From the NCBI GenBank assembly GCA_958009055.1, contig OY253650.1, forward strand, positions 806,001 through 870,000: a stretch of 64,000 nt of DNA, given 5' to 3'. A program made the translations under genes and the position numbers. The stretch is from Choricystis sp. odSpoLacu1 (taxonomy: Eukaryota; Chlorophyta; Trebouxiophyceae). The first letter of the stretch is position 1. Every line of letters starts with the position of its first letter. This document shows positions 41,629 to 53,653 of this stretch, one piece after another. The notes under the pieces are model-generated. The model saw only the letters and a program-made list of their open reading frames with translations, was not told where the DNA came from and ran no database searches.

Positions 41629-44600
41629 TCAACTCGACTCCTCCCTCACCGCGTCCCCCAGCGCCAGAAAGTGGACGCTGCCGTCCTCGCACCCCGCCAC
41701 CAGGGTCTCCCCGCCCACGAACGCGGCCGCCGTGACGGCGGCGTCCGCCATGAAGAAGCCGAGGGGAGCACCATCCGCCGCGCGCAACGCTCTGAGCGTG
41801 CCGTCGGGCGACCCCAGCGCCGCCCACCGGCCGCACGGCGACCAGGCGGAGGCAGAGACACCACTGGTCGGCTGGTCGGCTTCAGCCACGCGGACGGGGG
41901 GGCCGGGTGAGGTGAGCAGCCAGACCGACGCGCGAGGCGGGGGGCGGCGGCGGCGCGTGGCGCGGTTGCGGGGCGGCCGCGGTCGCTGCCGCCGACGATT
42001 CAGCCGTCGCCGCGCTCCACAGCAGGGCGCGCGCGCCGTCGGGGGCGAGGTGCCCTCCCGCCGCGCCGCCGCCGGGGGGGGTGAGGGCGCGGCCGGGGCC
42101 GCCGCGCGACGCGTCACACACAAAGGCCGACCCGTCGCTGCCCACTGTGAGGAGGACACCCCCGTCCGACGACAGGGATGTGCACACGATCGCGGCGTCG
42201 GCGTGACCAGCAAAGGCGTGCATGCAGACCCCACTCTCCGTGTCCCACACGCGGGCGGTGCCGTCTGCCGACGCGGTCATCGCGACCCGCCCGTCGGACG
42301 AGAGGCGCGCCGACGTGACGCCCGGGTGGCCGCGCCCGCAGCCGCCGTCGCCGGGGCCACCACCCCGCGACTGCAGGGTGGTGATGGATGGTGGTGTGGC
42401 GTCGCCGGCCCCACCATAGCGCACGACGCGCACGGCGGAGTCGTACGTGGCGAAGAGGGCGACACGGGCGGAGGGGGGCTGCATCAAACGCGCGCACGCG
42501 CGACCCGGGGTGCCCCGCCATCGCGCCCGCGGGCGCCAGGTCGGGCCCGCTCCACGCGCGCAGGCCGCCGTCGGGGGAGGCGACTGCGACCGAGCCAGCG
42601 GCAGGGCACGCGCGCGCCCAGCGCGTGGGCACGCGCCCGCCGGAGAGCGGGGGCAGCGGGGTGCCATCGCCCCGCCACGCCAGGGCGCCGTCGTCGCCCA
42701 CGGTGACGACGGCGCGGTCGAGGGACGCCAGGCCGGACGGCGCGGTCACCCCGATGCAGTGGACGCGCCCCGCGTGGCGGCGGGGGGGGGGGCGGCGCGC
42801 GCGGGGCGGCCAAGTCCCACACGCGCGCGACGCCGTCGGCGCCGCCTGTGACCCCAAACCTGCCCTTCGCACTGGTGGCGGCGCACAGGGCGCCCCCCGG
42901 GTGGCCGTCCACACGGGCCAGCCGCCGCCCCGTGGCGACATCGTACGCGGCGACCGCGCCGTTGGACAGGGCGAGCAGAGCGACGCCGCCGCCCGCGGGG
43001 CCGCGCGCGGCGACCGCGGCGGCGGCAATCCACCCACCGCCCGGGGCCAGGGTCGCGGTGCAGGCTCCGGTCGCCACACTCCACACGGCGGCGGTGCCGT
43101 CGTCGGAGGCGGTGACGACGGAGGCGCCGTCAGGGGTGAAAGCAATGGACGACAACCGCGCCGCGTGCCCAGAGAGCACGTGTTCACACGCCCCCGTGCG
43201 CGCGTCCCACAGCCGCGCTGTGCCGTCCGCGGACGCGGTGGCCACGCGGCGCCCGGTGGGCGCGACCGCGGTGGCCACCACCCACCCCGTGTGGCCGGTC
43301 AACATGGCGGCGGGGCGGCACGCGTTGACGTCCCACGCGACGCCCCCAAAATCCTCCCCCCCCGTGACGGCGAGGCCGCCGTCGGCAGACAGGGACACGC
43401 AGCGCACGCCCGAGCCGTCGTGGCCGATGTGGGAGGCGCGGCAGGCGCCGCGCTCGACGTCGAAGATGCGGACGCGGCCGTCGGCGCACGCGGTGACCGC
43501 CGCGCGCCCGCCGACGCACAGGGCGACACCGTGCACCGCGCCGCCGTGGCCGCACAGTTCACGCACGCAGGCGCCGCCAGCCAGGTCCCACACGCGGACG
43601 CGGCCGTCGCCGGAGGGGCCGCACCCGGTGGCGAGGAGGCGGCCGGCGCCATCCAGGGACGCGGCCTCCAGGCCGCCTCCCCCGCCTGAAGGGGGCAAAT
43701 GCAGCACACAGTCGCCGACCTCCATGTCGAACACGCGCACCGCGCCGTCGGAGGCGGCGGTGACGACGTCCACGCCGTTGGGCGCGACGGCGACCCACAC
43801 GACGGGGGCCGTGTGGCCGCGCAGGGCGAGGCGGGCGTGGCCGCCCACCTGCTCCATGGAAGCGGTGCGCGGGGTGAGGCCGAGGGCGGGGCGGGGGGGG
43901 GGGGGGGGCGTCGGCAGGGGTGGGCGTGGGCGGTGTGGGTGCCGCGCTGGGCGGCAGGTCGACGCCCGCCGCCACAAGGCGAGCCCGCATCGCGGCCGCC
44001 AGCACGCCCCTCGCCTTGGGCGCGGCCGCAGCCGCGGGGGCCGCCATCTGGAACGCGGCCAGCAGCAGGCGGGCGCGGTCGGTGGCGGGGGAGGGGGGGG
44101 CTGCGAGCACGCGCCGAAAGTCGGCCGTGACGGCCGCCGCGCCGTACGACCGCAGCTTGGCGTCCAGCCACCCGGGGTCCCCCACCAGTGACGCCAGCGC
44201 GTCCAGCCGCCCCGCGCCAGCCAGGTGGTGGCCCAGGTTGTGCATCCAGTAGCCGTCGTCGGGGGAGGAGGCGAGGGCGGTGGCAAGGGTGGTGGGGGAG
44301 GGGGGGGGGGGGGGCGGCGTCGGTGTGATCATCCTCCCGGCCCTCCTCCTTCAACCCCACGTACGACAGCACCAACGCGGCGTGCTCAGAAGCAGGCCCA
44401 CCACACCTAGCCGCCACAATGGCAGCGTGCGGGGCCGGCAGGGCCAGCCCCCACACCGACCCGTCGGCGAGGCGCGCGACTTTCATGATGCCCACGGTCG
44501 CCAGTGCGTCGGCACGCTCCGCGGCAGCAGCGGGCGACCCCAGCCGCCACAGGCGGGCCAACAGCGCTGCCGGGAGGGGCGTGTCGGGGGGCACCAGGGC

Positions 44601-45425
44601 CAGAGCATCCGCGGAGGGCGCCAGGTCGGACGGGACCGAGGGCGGGGGGCCGGGGTCGCGGCCGCCAGTCGGCAACCACCCGACGAGGCGCCCAATGTCG
44701 TCGTCGCCGCCGCGTTCAGCCGCAAACGACGACCGGGCAGACTGCAGGGACGCGGTGAAGGTGGACGACACGTCCGACCAAGCCGACTCGGCGGAGGTGC
44801 GGCCGGCAGGGGTGGTGGAGGGGGGGTGAGCGCTGACCGGTGGCGGCGCGGGCGCTACCACACGCGCCGCCGCGGCGCGCGGGCCGCCATCGCCTTCGTC
44901 GTCCGAGTCGTCACTCGTGTCATCGTGCACATCGAAGGACGACCGCACCGCGTCAAAGGCGGCAATGCCGCCCTGCGAGGCGCGAGGCGGTTGTGTGTGC
45001 GTGTGCGTGCTTCCACCACTCGCGCCCGTCGGCGAGGGCCGGGGCGGCTTGCCGCGCGGCAGCGACCCCGCCGCCGCATGAGGCGCTGGCAGCACGGTGT
45101 CGAGCGAGGGGAACGCGTCCCGCGCGGACGCGGAGCCCGACGACCCGCCGCCGCCGCGCGCGCCGTCCGAACGGGACGACGGGGGGCGCCCGCCCCCGCT
45201 GCCGCTGCCGCCGCCCGAGCTGGTGTCGCCCGAGCTGCGTCCCGACCGGCCGCTGGGGGGGGAGGGGGTGCCGGCGGGCGGGGAGTGCGGGTCGGCGCCT
45301 GGACGCGCGGGCGTCGCAGGCGACGCGGCGGGCGGCGGTTCATTGCTGGCGCCGCCGCCAGCTCGCCGTGTTTTTAGGGCGTGCCACCACCTGCGCCGCC
45401 CGGGGGGCGCGGGTGGGGCGGGCAT
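41629..45425 (-). CDS. Large WD40-repeat protein with APAF1-like helical region
   Basis: A protein of about 1,263 residues, one exon, read across five frames. The N-terminal 250 residues are disordered (Pro/Ser/Gly with an acidic HDDTSDDSDDEGDGG). A winged-helix-like part (PAALLARLWRLGSPAAAAER, IMKVARLADGSVWGLALPAP) and DDGYWMHNLGHHLAGAGRLD ALASLV resemble the winged-helix and APAF1-helical modules that follow NB-ARC domains in STAND proteins. About a dozen WD40 repeats follow, such as HTAPVVWVAVAPNG, SDGAVRVFDME, GRVRVWDLAG, SADGTARLWDAR, SDDGTAAVWSVATG and SADGTARVWDTES. Frame changes occur at G runs near 44,306, 43,890, 42,781, 42,473 and 41,939, each equal to one extra base. No nucleotide-binding domain is visible upstream; an in-frame TGA precedes the ATG. 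Stop is TGA. Confidence 0.72.
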
Positions 45426-45970
45426 TCAGGGGAGCTGGAGGAAGAGGGGAAGGCAAGTGCGTCGTCGCAGGTTCAGCCGATGCACACGCGGGCGCCGCGC
45501 GGGAAGGTGGCTCCCCAGGGGGCTGGCTTGAGGTGCGAGTGTGCGCGTGGGCGGGCAAGGCGGCGGTGGCGGGGCGGGGGTGGGGGCGCGGGCGGCGTTG
45601 GCAGCCAAGCTTGGTGCTGTGTGCTTCTCACGAGTGCTTGGCCTCCCGCCACTCCCAGCCAGCCTCACCTTGGCGTGTGTGCCACGGCTCAGTGTGAGGT
45701 CATGCTGGTGTGCGTGCGTGACGGGGGCGGAAGTGGGGCGGCGCGGGGTGGAGCGCGCGGGGGGGAGGGCAGCCGATGCACACAGGAGCTGTGGCGAGCG
45801 AGAGTGCTCGAGAGCCGCAAAGGAGAGGGCGACGCTATGTTTGCGGCGGCGCTGCCTTCAACCGCCCCTCTGACCCGCTGCGGTCGTCACCAGGTCCCCG
45901 ACGCCCTCAGCAAAAGCAAGGACCAACCATGACACACACACACACACACACACACACGTGCCCTCTCCCG
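45426..45970. other. Spacer upstream of the WD40 gene
   Basis: 545 bp between two minus-strand genes: the WD40 promoter and the 3' flank of the CCA enzyme. A TTCCTCCAG acceptor-like sequence just before the WD40 ATG suggests a spliced 5' UTR exon, but I cannot place it. A (CA)n repeat lies at 45932-45957. No clear coding sequence. Confidence 0.45.
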
Positions 45971-47411
45971 TCACCCGGGCCACTCCCCCCTCGCCCTCAA
46001 CTCGGCGACGACGGCATCACCATCACTCAACCCGCACTCGACCGCCACCGCTTCCCCCCGCCTCAACACCTCGCCCAACGCCCTCCCTTTCGGGGCGCCC
46101 GCCGCCAGCGCCGCCGCGGCAGTCAGCAGAGGCTTGCCCGCCCTCGCGCGCTCGATGCCGGCTGCCCAGCGAGAGCGGCGGCCGGCGTGCGCGGCCGCGC
46201 GTGCCGCGCGCGCGCGCCCGTCCTCCACCCGCGCGCCCGCCGCCTCAACCGCCGCGTCCGCCGCGTCGCCCGCGTAGAAGGCGACCCAGTCCATGGGGGT
46301 GGGTTCAGGCGACCGACCATCCAGCTCGCACACCGTGACGAGCGCGTCCAACAGCCTGGCCTCCTTCCTCGACAGTTTGCAGCGCGCCGCGAGCGCGGCC
46401 GCGGCCTCGTGCGTCGCGATCCGGTCGCCCGGCACCGCCGTCGCCACCCGCAGTACGGGCGGCGTGGCAGCCGGCAGGCGGCGCAGTGCGGCATCAGCGG
46501 CAGCTGCAGCGTCCTCGCTGCACACTGCTTCGGGAAGAGTCACGCTCAACACGCCCAGGCCACGGGCGAGGGCCACCCCGTCGGCAAAGGCGCCTTTCCG
46601 TTCTCCCTCGTACGCCGCCAGTTTTACCCACTCCTTCCACACGCGTTCGATGGCCACGGTGGGAGGGCCGCACGAGGGGGCTGCGGCCGCCACCGCGCGC
46701 GAGGTGGCGTCGTCGAGGGCGAGGCCGAGGCCCGCCGCAAAACGCACCGCGCGCAGCGCGCGCAGCGGGTCCTCCGCGATCCTCGCCCCCGGGTCGCCCC
46801 CACACCCGCGCAGCGTGCAGGACGCGCAGTCGCGGGCGCCACCCTCATAGTCGAGCACGCGGTCGGTCAGAGGGTCGTAGAAGAGGGCGTTGACGGTGAA
46901 GTCTCGTGCCGCGGCGTCAAGCCGGGCGGCCGCGAGCGGGGAGGGCGCGGTCGCCCCCTCCCCCCCCCCCACCCCCACCCCCCCGCCCCGCCCCACTCGG
47001 CGTCCGAAACGGGGTCATCTCAAAGGGAGCCCCCTCCAGGACAACGATCAGCGTGTCGTTGGGCATGGGCACCACCCGGTCAAACAGGGCGGCCACGGCG
47101 GAGGGCGGGGCCGACGTCGCGATGTCGACGTCCACCGACCGCCGCCCCAGCAGGGCGTCCCGCACCCAGCCGCCCGCGATGAGGGCGACGTGGCCGGCGT
47201 CGGTGAGGCTGGCGTGGTGTGGACGTGAAAGGTGTGGTGTGTGTGTGTGTGAGAGGGAGGCGAAGGACCTGCGGCGGCCGTGTGCTTTTCGCTGCCTCCA
47301 AACCCACACAACTCACCGCTTGATAAGCTGCTTGCTCAGGTCCAGCACGCGCGCCTGCTCATCGTCAAAGTCGCGGCGGGGGAGGGGCAGGGTGTCGGCT
47401 TCGTCGGCCAT
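45971..47411 (-). CDS. tRNA nucleotidyltransferase (CCA-adding enzyme)
   Basis: A class II nucleotidyltransferase that adds CCA to tRNA 3' ends. Exons 47317-47411 and 45971-47208. The catalytic head has ALIAGGWVRDALLGRRSVDV, with the GGxVRD motif and the DVD acidic residues. PFEMTPFRT and DFTVNALFYDPLTDRVLDYE follow, then RIAEDPLRALRAVRFAAGLG, the ribose/NTP-selection EDxxR region. The C-terminal body is helical and Ala-rich. Between TPFRT and RDFTVNAL the frame changes by one base at a run of about 11 C near 46,963-46,975. Corrected length is 443 residues. No strong targeting peptide on MADEADTLPLPRRDFDDEQA. Stop TGA. Confidence 0.92.
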
Positions 47412-47913
47412 GGTGGCTGGGTGGGTGGAAAGGGGGGGGGGGGGGGGCATGAAGAAAAAAAAACGGTGCCCCCACGCGTGCGCCACCGCCACACAGCACG
47501 CATCTGCGCCCCTAGTCCGGTCCACAAGCTCTCCTCCACACACGCCACCAACTCACCCAGCACACGCCCACCACGCTTCAGTGTCGGCGCGGGCGCACGC
47601 GCGAGACCACATGCGCGGGCCGCGGCCAGCGCGCGCGTCAGGCCACGGGCAGCCGCCAGCGTTGTGTGGCGGTGGGCAGGAGGAGGGGTGGGGCAGGGGT
47701 GGCAGCGCGGGGGGGGGGGGTGAGTGGGGACAACCTGCCGCATGCGGCTGGTTTTTTTCGACGGCGGGTGTGGGTGACCTCTTTTTTCCTGCGGGCCGGC
47801 TTGGACGCGACCTGCACACAAACCCAATCAATGATGTAAATTCCAACACGCACACACCCCTCTCTCTAAAAAGCAAACCAACTCCGCACAAAAAAAAACA
47901 CCTCCCCCCACCA
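47412..47913. other. Spacer between CCA enzyme and PH/WW genes
   Basis: 502 bp holding the CCA-enzyme promoter and the PH/WW 3' flank. A minus-strand open stretch around 47,500-47,660 is Ala/Arg-rich (ARACGLARAPAPTLKRGGRV) but has no start, partner exon or homology that I recognise. G and C runs occur near 47,430 and 47,710. Confidence 0.4.
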
Positions 47914-49607
47914 TCACACCAAGCTCGCGCTCGGCGGCGGGTGCCACTGCGTCTCCCGCGTCGCCGCGTTGAAGTAGTATGCCGCCCCCTCCGCCGTGTA
48001 GTGCACCTGCCAGGGTGGCGGCAGGGAGGGAGGGGGCGCGGTGGCGGGTGGTGGCGGGTGGTGGGGGGTGGGGTCGACCCGGTAAGCCGGCTCCGGCACG
48101 CCCCCCCCAAACTGGGTGGTGTGGGCCGCCGGCTGAGCCGTCGGCGTGTACGCGGGCACCGCCACATTGATGGTGGCGTCTGCAGGCAGGGAGGGGTAGG
48201 CGCCGGTGGACGCAAAGCCGGTGTACGCGTCGCGACCGCCAGAGGCAACGACGCCGGCGACGCCTGCTATCCCGCCCGCCGCGATGCCGCCTTCGCCTCC
48301 ATAGCCGCCACCGTAGCCGCCATAGGACGCGCCCGGGGCGACGGGGGCGGAGGGGGGGGCGCTGCTGCCGCCGCCACCATAGTCGACGGTGACGACGGAG
48401 GGTGGGTGTGGGGTGGCGCGGGGGGGCGGCGGCGCGCTGCCGCCGCCACCACCCCCGCCCCCCGCCGCGGCCCCATACCCGGCCGCCAGCTTAGACCCCC
48501 AGTCGGCGGCCGCAGTGGAGGCGTTAGACTGCCTCCCACCCCCGCCGTCGACGCCTGCGAGGGCGCGCAGGACGCGAGCGACGGCGGCGTCCAGGGCGGA
48601 CACCCACTCAACCGCGTCGGTCTCACTGTCGGCCACATAGCATACAGCACCGCCTGCTGAGGTCGCCAGCCTGATCGAGTTGGCCTTGCCCGTCGCGTCC
48701 CGGCCGTCCCCTACGTCGGTGACGAGGGTGAGGTCGAGGACGCCGCGCGGCTTGGGGGAGGCCGCGTGCGGCCCTCCGCGGGCAGCGTCGTCCGGGCTCG
48801 CAAACCGGAACAACCACCCATCCTTGAGCACGTGCCACCGCCGCCTCCACGTCTTGATGTGGTCGCCCTGTGACTGCAGCCAGCCCGCCTTGTCTGCGTC
48901 CTCCCACCAGGCGACATCGGGAGCGTCGGGCAGGCCGCCGCGCGGGCGGCGCGCGCGGGCGGTCGCGGCGGCATCCTCCGCGTCGGCATCAGCTTGCAGC
49001 AGCTCCACCATCTGCATGCAGCAGCAGGTGAGCGTGTCGAGCAGGGTTTGGGCGCCGGCCTCGGAGGCGGCGGCGAGGGTGACCGCGCGTTCGCCCGCGT
49101 CCGAGGGGGACCGAGTGTACAGCACGAGGGAGGGCCCGCGCAGCGCCCAGCGCGCGATGTGGGAGAGGGGGTACTTGCGCAGGGTGCGGGACGCGTCGGA
49201 GGAGAGGAGGAGGACGCCGTCCATGCCGACCTGTGGTGGGGGTGCGTGGGTGGGAGGGTGGAAGAGGGATGTCCCCGGGCGTCGGTTTTTTTGACAGCGC
49301 GCGGCCCCGCCTTATTTTCGCGACACCGACAGAACGCACACACAAACAAACCAAGTCGTGCTCTGCTCACAGGCGGTGTGGGGGCTCTGGCTGGGCAGCA
49401 GGACGCGCGTGTGGGGGAGGCCGCGCGCACAACAGCGTCGCCAGCTCCATGCCGCTGGTGTCCCTTTTCGCTTGCTCCTCCTCCCACGCCCACCCCCCAC
49501 ACACACGCGCTCACCTGCACCACCACGCGCTCGTTGGCGTACCCGTCCTCGCCAACCAGGGTGACGTGGAAACGTTCGCCGCCGGCGGTTGCAAACTGGG
49601 AGGCCAT
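47914..49607 (-). CDS. PH-domain and WW-domain adaptor protein (469 aa)
   Basis: Exons 49515-49607 and 47914-49230, phase 0. An N-terminal PH/PTB-like module includes MDGVLLLSSDASRTLRKYPL and TLAAASEAGAQTLLDTLTCC. A classical PH domain follows: KAGWLQSQGDHIKTWRRRWH, VLKDGWLFRFASPDDA and the terminal Trp in TDAVEWVSALDAAVARVLRA. A Gly/Tyr-rich region with YGGYGGGYGGEGG is followed by a C-terminal WW domain, PPPWQVHYTAEGAAYYFNAA ending TQWHPP, with both Trp residues. PH binds phosphoinositides and WW binds proline-rich ligands, so this is probably a membrane-associated adaptor. Divergent from the copper ATPase. Stop TGA. Confidence 0.82.
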
Positions 49608-49620
49608 TGGGCAGGAAAGA

Positions 49621-49660
49621 GTGTGTGTGTGTGTGTGTGTGTCTGTGTGTGTGTGTGTGT
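49621..49660 (+). repeat. (GT)n microsatellite in a divergent promoter
   Basis: About 20 GT units, one interrupted, directly upstream of the PH/WW start codon (13 bp). The 365-bp region to the copper ATPase start holds both promoters; CA-rich DNA also flanks the ATPase start. Confidence 0.9.
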
Positions 49661-49972
49661 CGTGTGTGCCGGCCACGCGGCGCGTGTGCCTCTGTCCCAG
49701 CAGCGAGCGCTGGGTGTCGGGGGCAGCCGCCTGTGGGTGCCGGAAGGCGGGTCGCGGCGTCGCGTGGGGGTTCTCGGTTGAAGATAAAAGCGCGTTTTTC
49801 GTGTGTGAAGAGTGTCTTCACAACGTTGATTGGGTTTCTCTCCCCAATTCCCCCACGCGCGCGGGGCGCGCTCTGCCCAAGTCGCATAGGCAGACGAGTG
49901 TGCATCACACTCTCCCCCCCCACACACACGCGCTCCCCTCGGGGGTGGGTGGGTACACACACTTCACTCACA

Positions 49973-52900
49973 ATGTGGCCCTTCACCCCTCGCGCCGCGC
50001 GCCCTCCCGGCGACGACGCCAGCGAGTTGAGGGGGCTGCTGTCCAGCGGCAAGGAGGTGGCGCCCCCCCGCAGCGGGGACGCCAAGGCCAGGGTGCGTGT
50101 GGTTGGGGGGGAGCGAGGTCGCGTGTCGTGCGCAGCTGACGCGCACGTGTTGAAAAGTTGACTCACCCAACCCACACACACACACACACACACACCACAG
50201 CTGCTGATCGCGGGCATGCACTGCACATCGTGCGCGTCGGCGGTGGAGGGCGCGCTGCGGTGAGTTGGGTGGGGGAAGGAGGGGGGGGACGCGGCTCCGA
50301 CGCAGCGCGCCGAGTCGAGAGAGAGGGCGGAGGGGCTGCCTGCGCCCTCAAAAGCATGTCCTCGCACACCGCGTGTTTTGGGGGGTGATGGCCCAACGAT
50401 GGAAGGGGGGGGGGGGATGCCCGCTCGCCACACACACACACACACCGCCCCACCCTTCTTCAGTGCCCTGCCCGGCGTCCACGCCGCCGCCGTTGCCCTC
50501 CTAGCCGAAGCCGCCGACGTCGCCTACGACGCGGCCGCCCTGACGCCGTCCGACCTGGTGGCGGCGGTGGGCAGGGCGGGCTTCGCGGCCAGCGTGGACA
50601 GCGTGACGCGCGCCGGGCCAGCCGCGACCGCGGAAACCATCACCCTCTCCGTCACCGGCCTCTCCTGCGCCGCCTGCTCGGGCGCGGTGGAGGCCGCGCT
50701 GACGGCTCTCCCCGGCGTCACCCGGGCCTCCGTGTCCGCGCCGTTGGGGCGGGCGGACTTGGGCGTGGCGGCGGGGGGGGCGACGCCCGCGTTGCTGGTG
50801 GCTGCCGTGCGCTCTGCCGGCTTCGACGCCACCCTCACAGCGCGCGCACCCGCGGGCGGTGGCACCGCAGGCACCGCCCCCGACACCCTCACCCTCAAGC
50901 TGACGGATGGCCCCGACGCGGCGTCGGCGGACGCGCTGGCGGCGTCCCTGGCGGCCGCGCGCGGTGTGCGAGCGGCCGACGCGGTCGCGGGCGGCGCGGC
51001 CGTCGCAGTCAGTTACGACGCTGACGCCACCGGCCCCCGCCACCTCGTCGCCGCAGCCACCGCGGCCGGCGTGCCCGCCACTGTGGCCCCCGTGGGGGAC
51101 AGGTCGGCCGCCGCCGCCGCCCGGGCGGCCGACCTGGAGGGGTGGCGGCGCGCGACGCTGTGTGCGGCCGCGCTCACGCTCCCCCTCTTCATCATCGCCA
51201 TGGTCCTCCCCATGGTCCCCGCCGTCGCGCCCGCCCTGCACGTCCTCATCCTGGGGTTTCCCCTTGCCGAACTCGTCAAGTGGGGGCTGGCCACCCCCGT
51301 CCAGTTTGGGGCGGGGGCGAGGTTTCACGTGGGCGCCATCCGTGCACTGCGCGCGCGCCGCGCCAACATGGACGTCCTCGTCTCCCTCGGCACCAACGCC
51401 GCCTACGCCTACTCGGTCGCCTCCGTCCTGCACCATCATTTCGCCAGGCACCATGTCGACCGCGCCACCTATGTGCCCACCGACTTTTTCGAGACGGCCG
51501 CCATGCTGATCACGTTCATCCTGTTTGGCAAGTATCTGGAGGCCGCGGCCAAGGGGAGGACAGGGGATGCAGTCACCGCCCTGCTGGCGCTGGCCCCTCG
51601 GCGAGCCACGGTGGTGGAGTTGGATGGTGCGGGTGGGGTGGCATCAGAACAAGAGCTGCCCGCAGAACTGGTGCACCGGGGCGACGTCCTGCGCGTCGCC
51701 CCCGGCGCGCGCGTCCCGGCCGACGGCGTCGTCGTCGACGGCGCCTCCCACGTGGACGAGTCCATGCTGACGGGGGAGCCCCTGCCCGTGGCCAAGAGGG
51801 TGGGGGACGCCGTGTTTGGGGGCACCGTCAACGCGGGGGGCCCCCTGCTCGTGCGCGCGACGCGCGTCGGCGCGTCCGCCGCGCTCGCCCAGATCGTGCG
51901 CCTCGTGGAAGCCGCCCAACTGGCCAAGGCGCCCATCCAGGCGGCGGCCGACCGCGTCGCTGCCGTCTTCGTCCCCGCCGTCGTGGTGGCGTCGCTGCTG
52001 ACGTTTTGCGGGTGGTATGGCGCCGTGCGCGCGGGCGCGGTGCCCGCCGACTGGATCCCGCGCGGCCACACCCCCTTCCTCTTTGCCCTCCTCTTCGCCA
52101 TCGCCGTCCTCGTCGTCGCCTGCCCCTGCGCCCTGGGGCTTGCCACCCCCACTGCTGTCATGGTGGGCACCGGCGTGGCGGCGCGGCACGGCGTGCTGGT
52201 GAAGGGGGGCGACGCGCTCGAGCGCGGCGCGGCCGTGCGAGCCGTGGCCTTTGACAAAACGGGCACCCTGACGCTCGGCGCCCCCACCGTCGTGGACGCG
52301 TGGCGCGGGGCCCGGCCCCCAGCTGACGTCGTCACACTGGCGGCCGCGCTGGAGGTGCACTCCACGCACCCACTGGCGGTCGCGATCGTGGCGGCCGCCG
52401 CGGCCGCCGCGCGCGCGGCCGCGCGCGCGCGGCGGGGCCGCCGCGCTCGCCCCCAGACGGGCGCGCCATCGCTGCCGCCGCCGCAGAAGGGCTGCGCCGC
52501 CGCGCCACCGTGTCGGACGGCGACAGAGGCGGCGGCAGCGGGGATGGAAAGATGGCGGGCGGGGGAAGGGACATGTCTCATCTACCCGCCGCGACCGCGG
52601 TCGAAGTCGTGTCTGGCCTCGGCGTGCGCGGCGACGTCACGCCTCCCGGTGCCCCACCATCGACCCCCCCTCTCCGTATCGCCGTCGGCTCAGACAGGCT
52701 CATGGCGGAGGAAGGCGTCCCCATCCCGCCCGCTGCCGCCGCGTGGGCCGACGCGGCCGCGCGCCGCGCGCGCTCCGTCGTGTTTGTCGCCGCGGGGGGC
52801 GCCCTCGCCGGCGCCCTGGCCGTCGCCGACGCACCCCGCCCCGAAGCCGCGGGCGTGGTGGCGGCTTTACGCGCTGCCGGCGTGACGGTCGGCATGGTGA

Positions 52901-53433
52901 CTGGCGACGCGCGCGGCGCGGCGGCTGCCGTCGCGGCGACGCTTGGCATCGACCCCACAGCCGTCGCCTCCGAGTGCCTGCCCTCCGCCAAAGTGGACGC
53001 CCTGGCCGCCCTGCGCGCCCGCGCCCCCCGCGGCGCCGCCCTGGCCATGGTGGGGGAGGGCGTCAACGACGCGCCCGCCCTCGCGGCCGCCGACGTGGGG
53101 ATCGCGCTCGCGGCCGGGACCGACGTCGCGGTGGAAGCTGCGGACTTTGTGCTTGTCCGCCCCGACCTGGAGGGCGTGTTGTTGGCCCTGGCCATCTCGC
53201 GTGCCACGCTGGCCCGTGTCCGGCTCAACTATTTTTGGGCGCTGGCGTACAATGTAGTGATGTTGCCGGCCGCCGCAGGTGCCCTCTACCCGCGCTGGCG
53301 TGTCGCGGTGCCGCCCTGGGCGGCGGGGGCGGCCATGGCGCTGTCCAGCGTCAGCGTGGTGTGTTCCTCGCTGGCGTTGAGGTCGTTCAGGCCGCCGCCG
53401 CCGGTGATGCGGGCGGTGGCGCACGAGGGGTGA
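49973..53433 (+). CDS. P1B-type copper-transporting ATPase
   Basis: A Cu(I)-transporting P-type ATPase of the CopA/HMA family. Exons 49973-50092, 50201-50259 and 50464-53433. Two HMA domains have CxxC ([15 protein letters not shown] and [15 protein letters not shown]); a third HMA-like repeat ([20 protein letters not shown]) lacks both cysteines. The transporter has the actuator motif [15 protein letters not shown], the CPC metal site in [16 protein letters not shown], the phosphorylation motif [24 protein letters not shown] and the hinge [16 protein letters not shown]. Later helices have [14 protein letters not shown] and MALSSVSVV, the Cu+ class residues. The frame changes in the nucleotide-binding domain at a GC-dinucleotide stretch (about 52,390-52,435), equal to one extra GC or one lost base. 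Corrected length about 1,048 residues. Confidence 0.94.
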
Positions 53434-53653
53434 CGGGGAGCGAGAGAGGTAGATTGACTTGCTTTTTTTTTATTGAAAAAATGGTTTCTGCAGTTTTAAC
53501 ACACGCTCCCCACACACGCACCTCACACACACACACACGCCACACCGCACGCTGCACATAAATCAAAAAAAAAAACAGGGGGCTTGGGGGGAAAGAAAAG
53601 GGGGTGGTGGGCACAAAAAAAAACTCTTTGTCTCTCTCTTCACTCTCTAAATT
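53434..53653. other. Short spacer between convergent genes
   Basis: 220 bp between the copper ATPase and PRP8 ends, with T9 and A10 runs and CA repeats; probably shared 3' UTR. Nothing else seen. Confidence 0.5.

Noticed and set aside
41629..45425. Calling the WD40 gene a pseudogene
   Set aside because: All five breaks are single-base changes of one sign in homopolymers and the motifs between them are intact; artefact is more likely.
47500..47830. A small minus-strand gene between the CCA enzyme and the PH/WW gene
   Set aside because: The open stretch is Ala/Arg-rich with no clear start, splice partner or homology.
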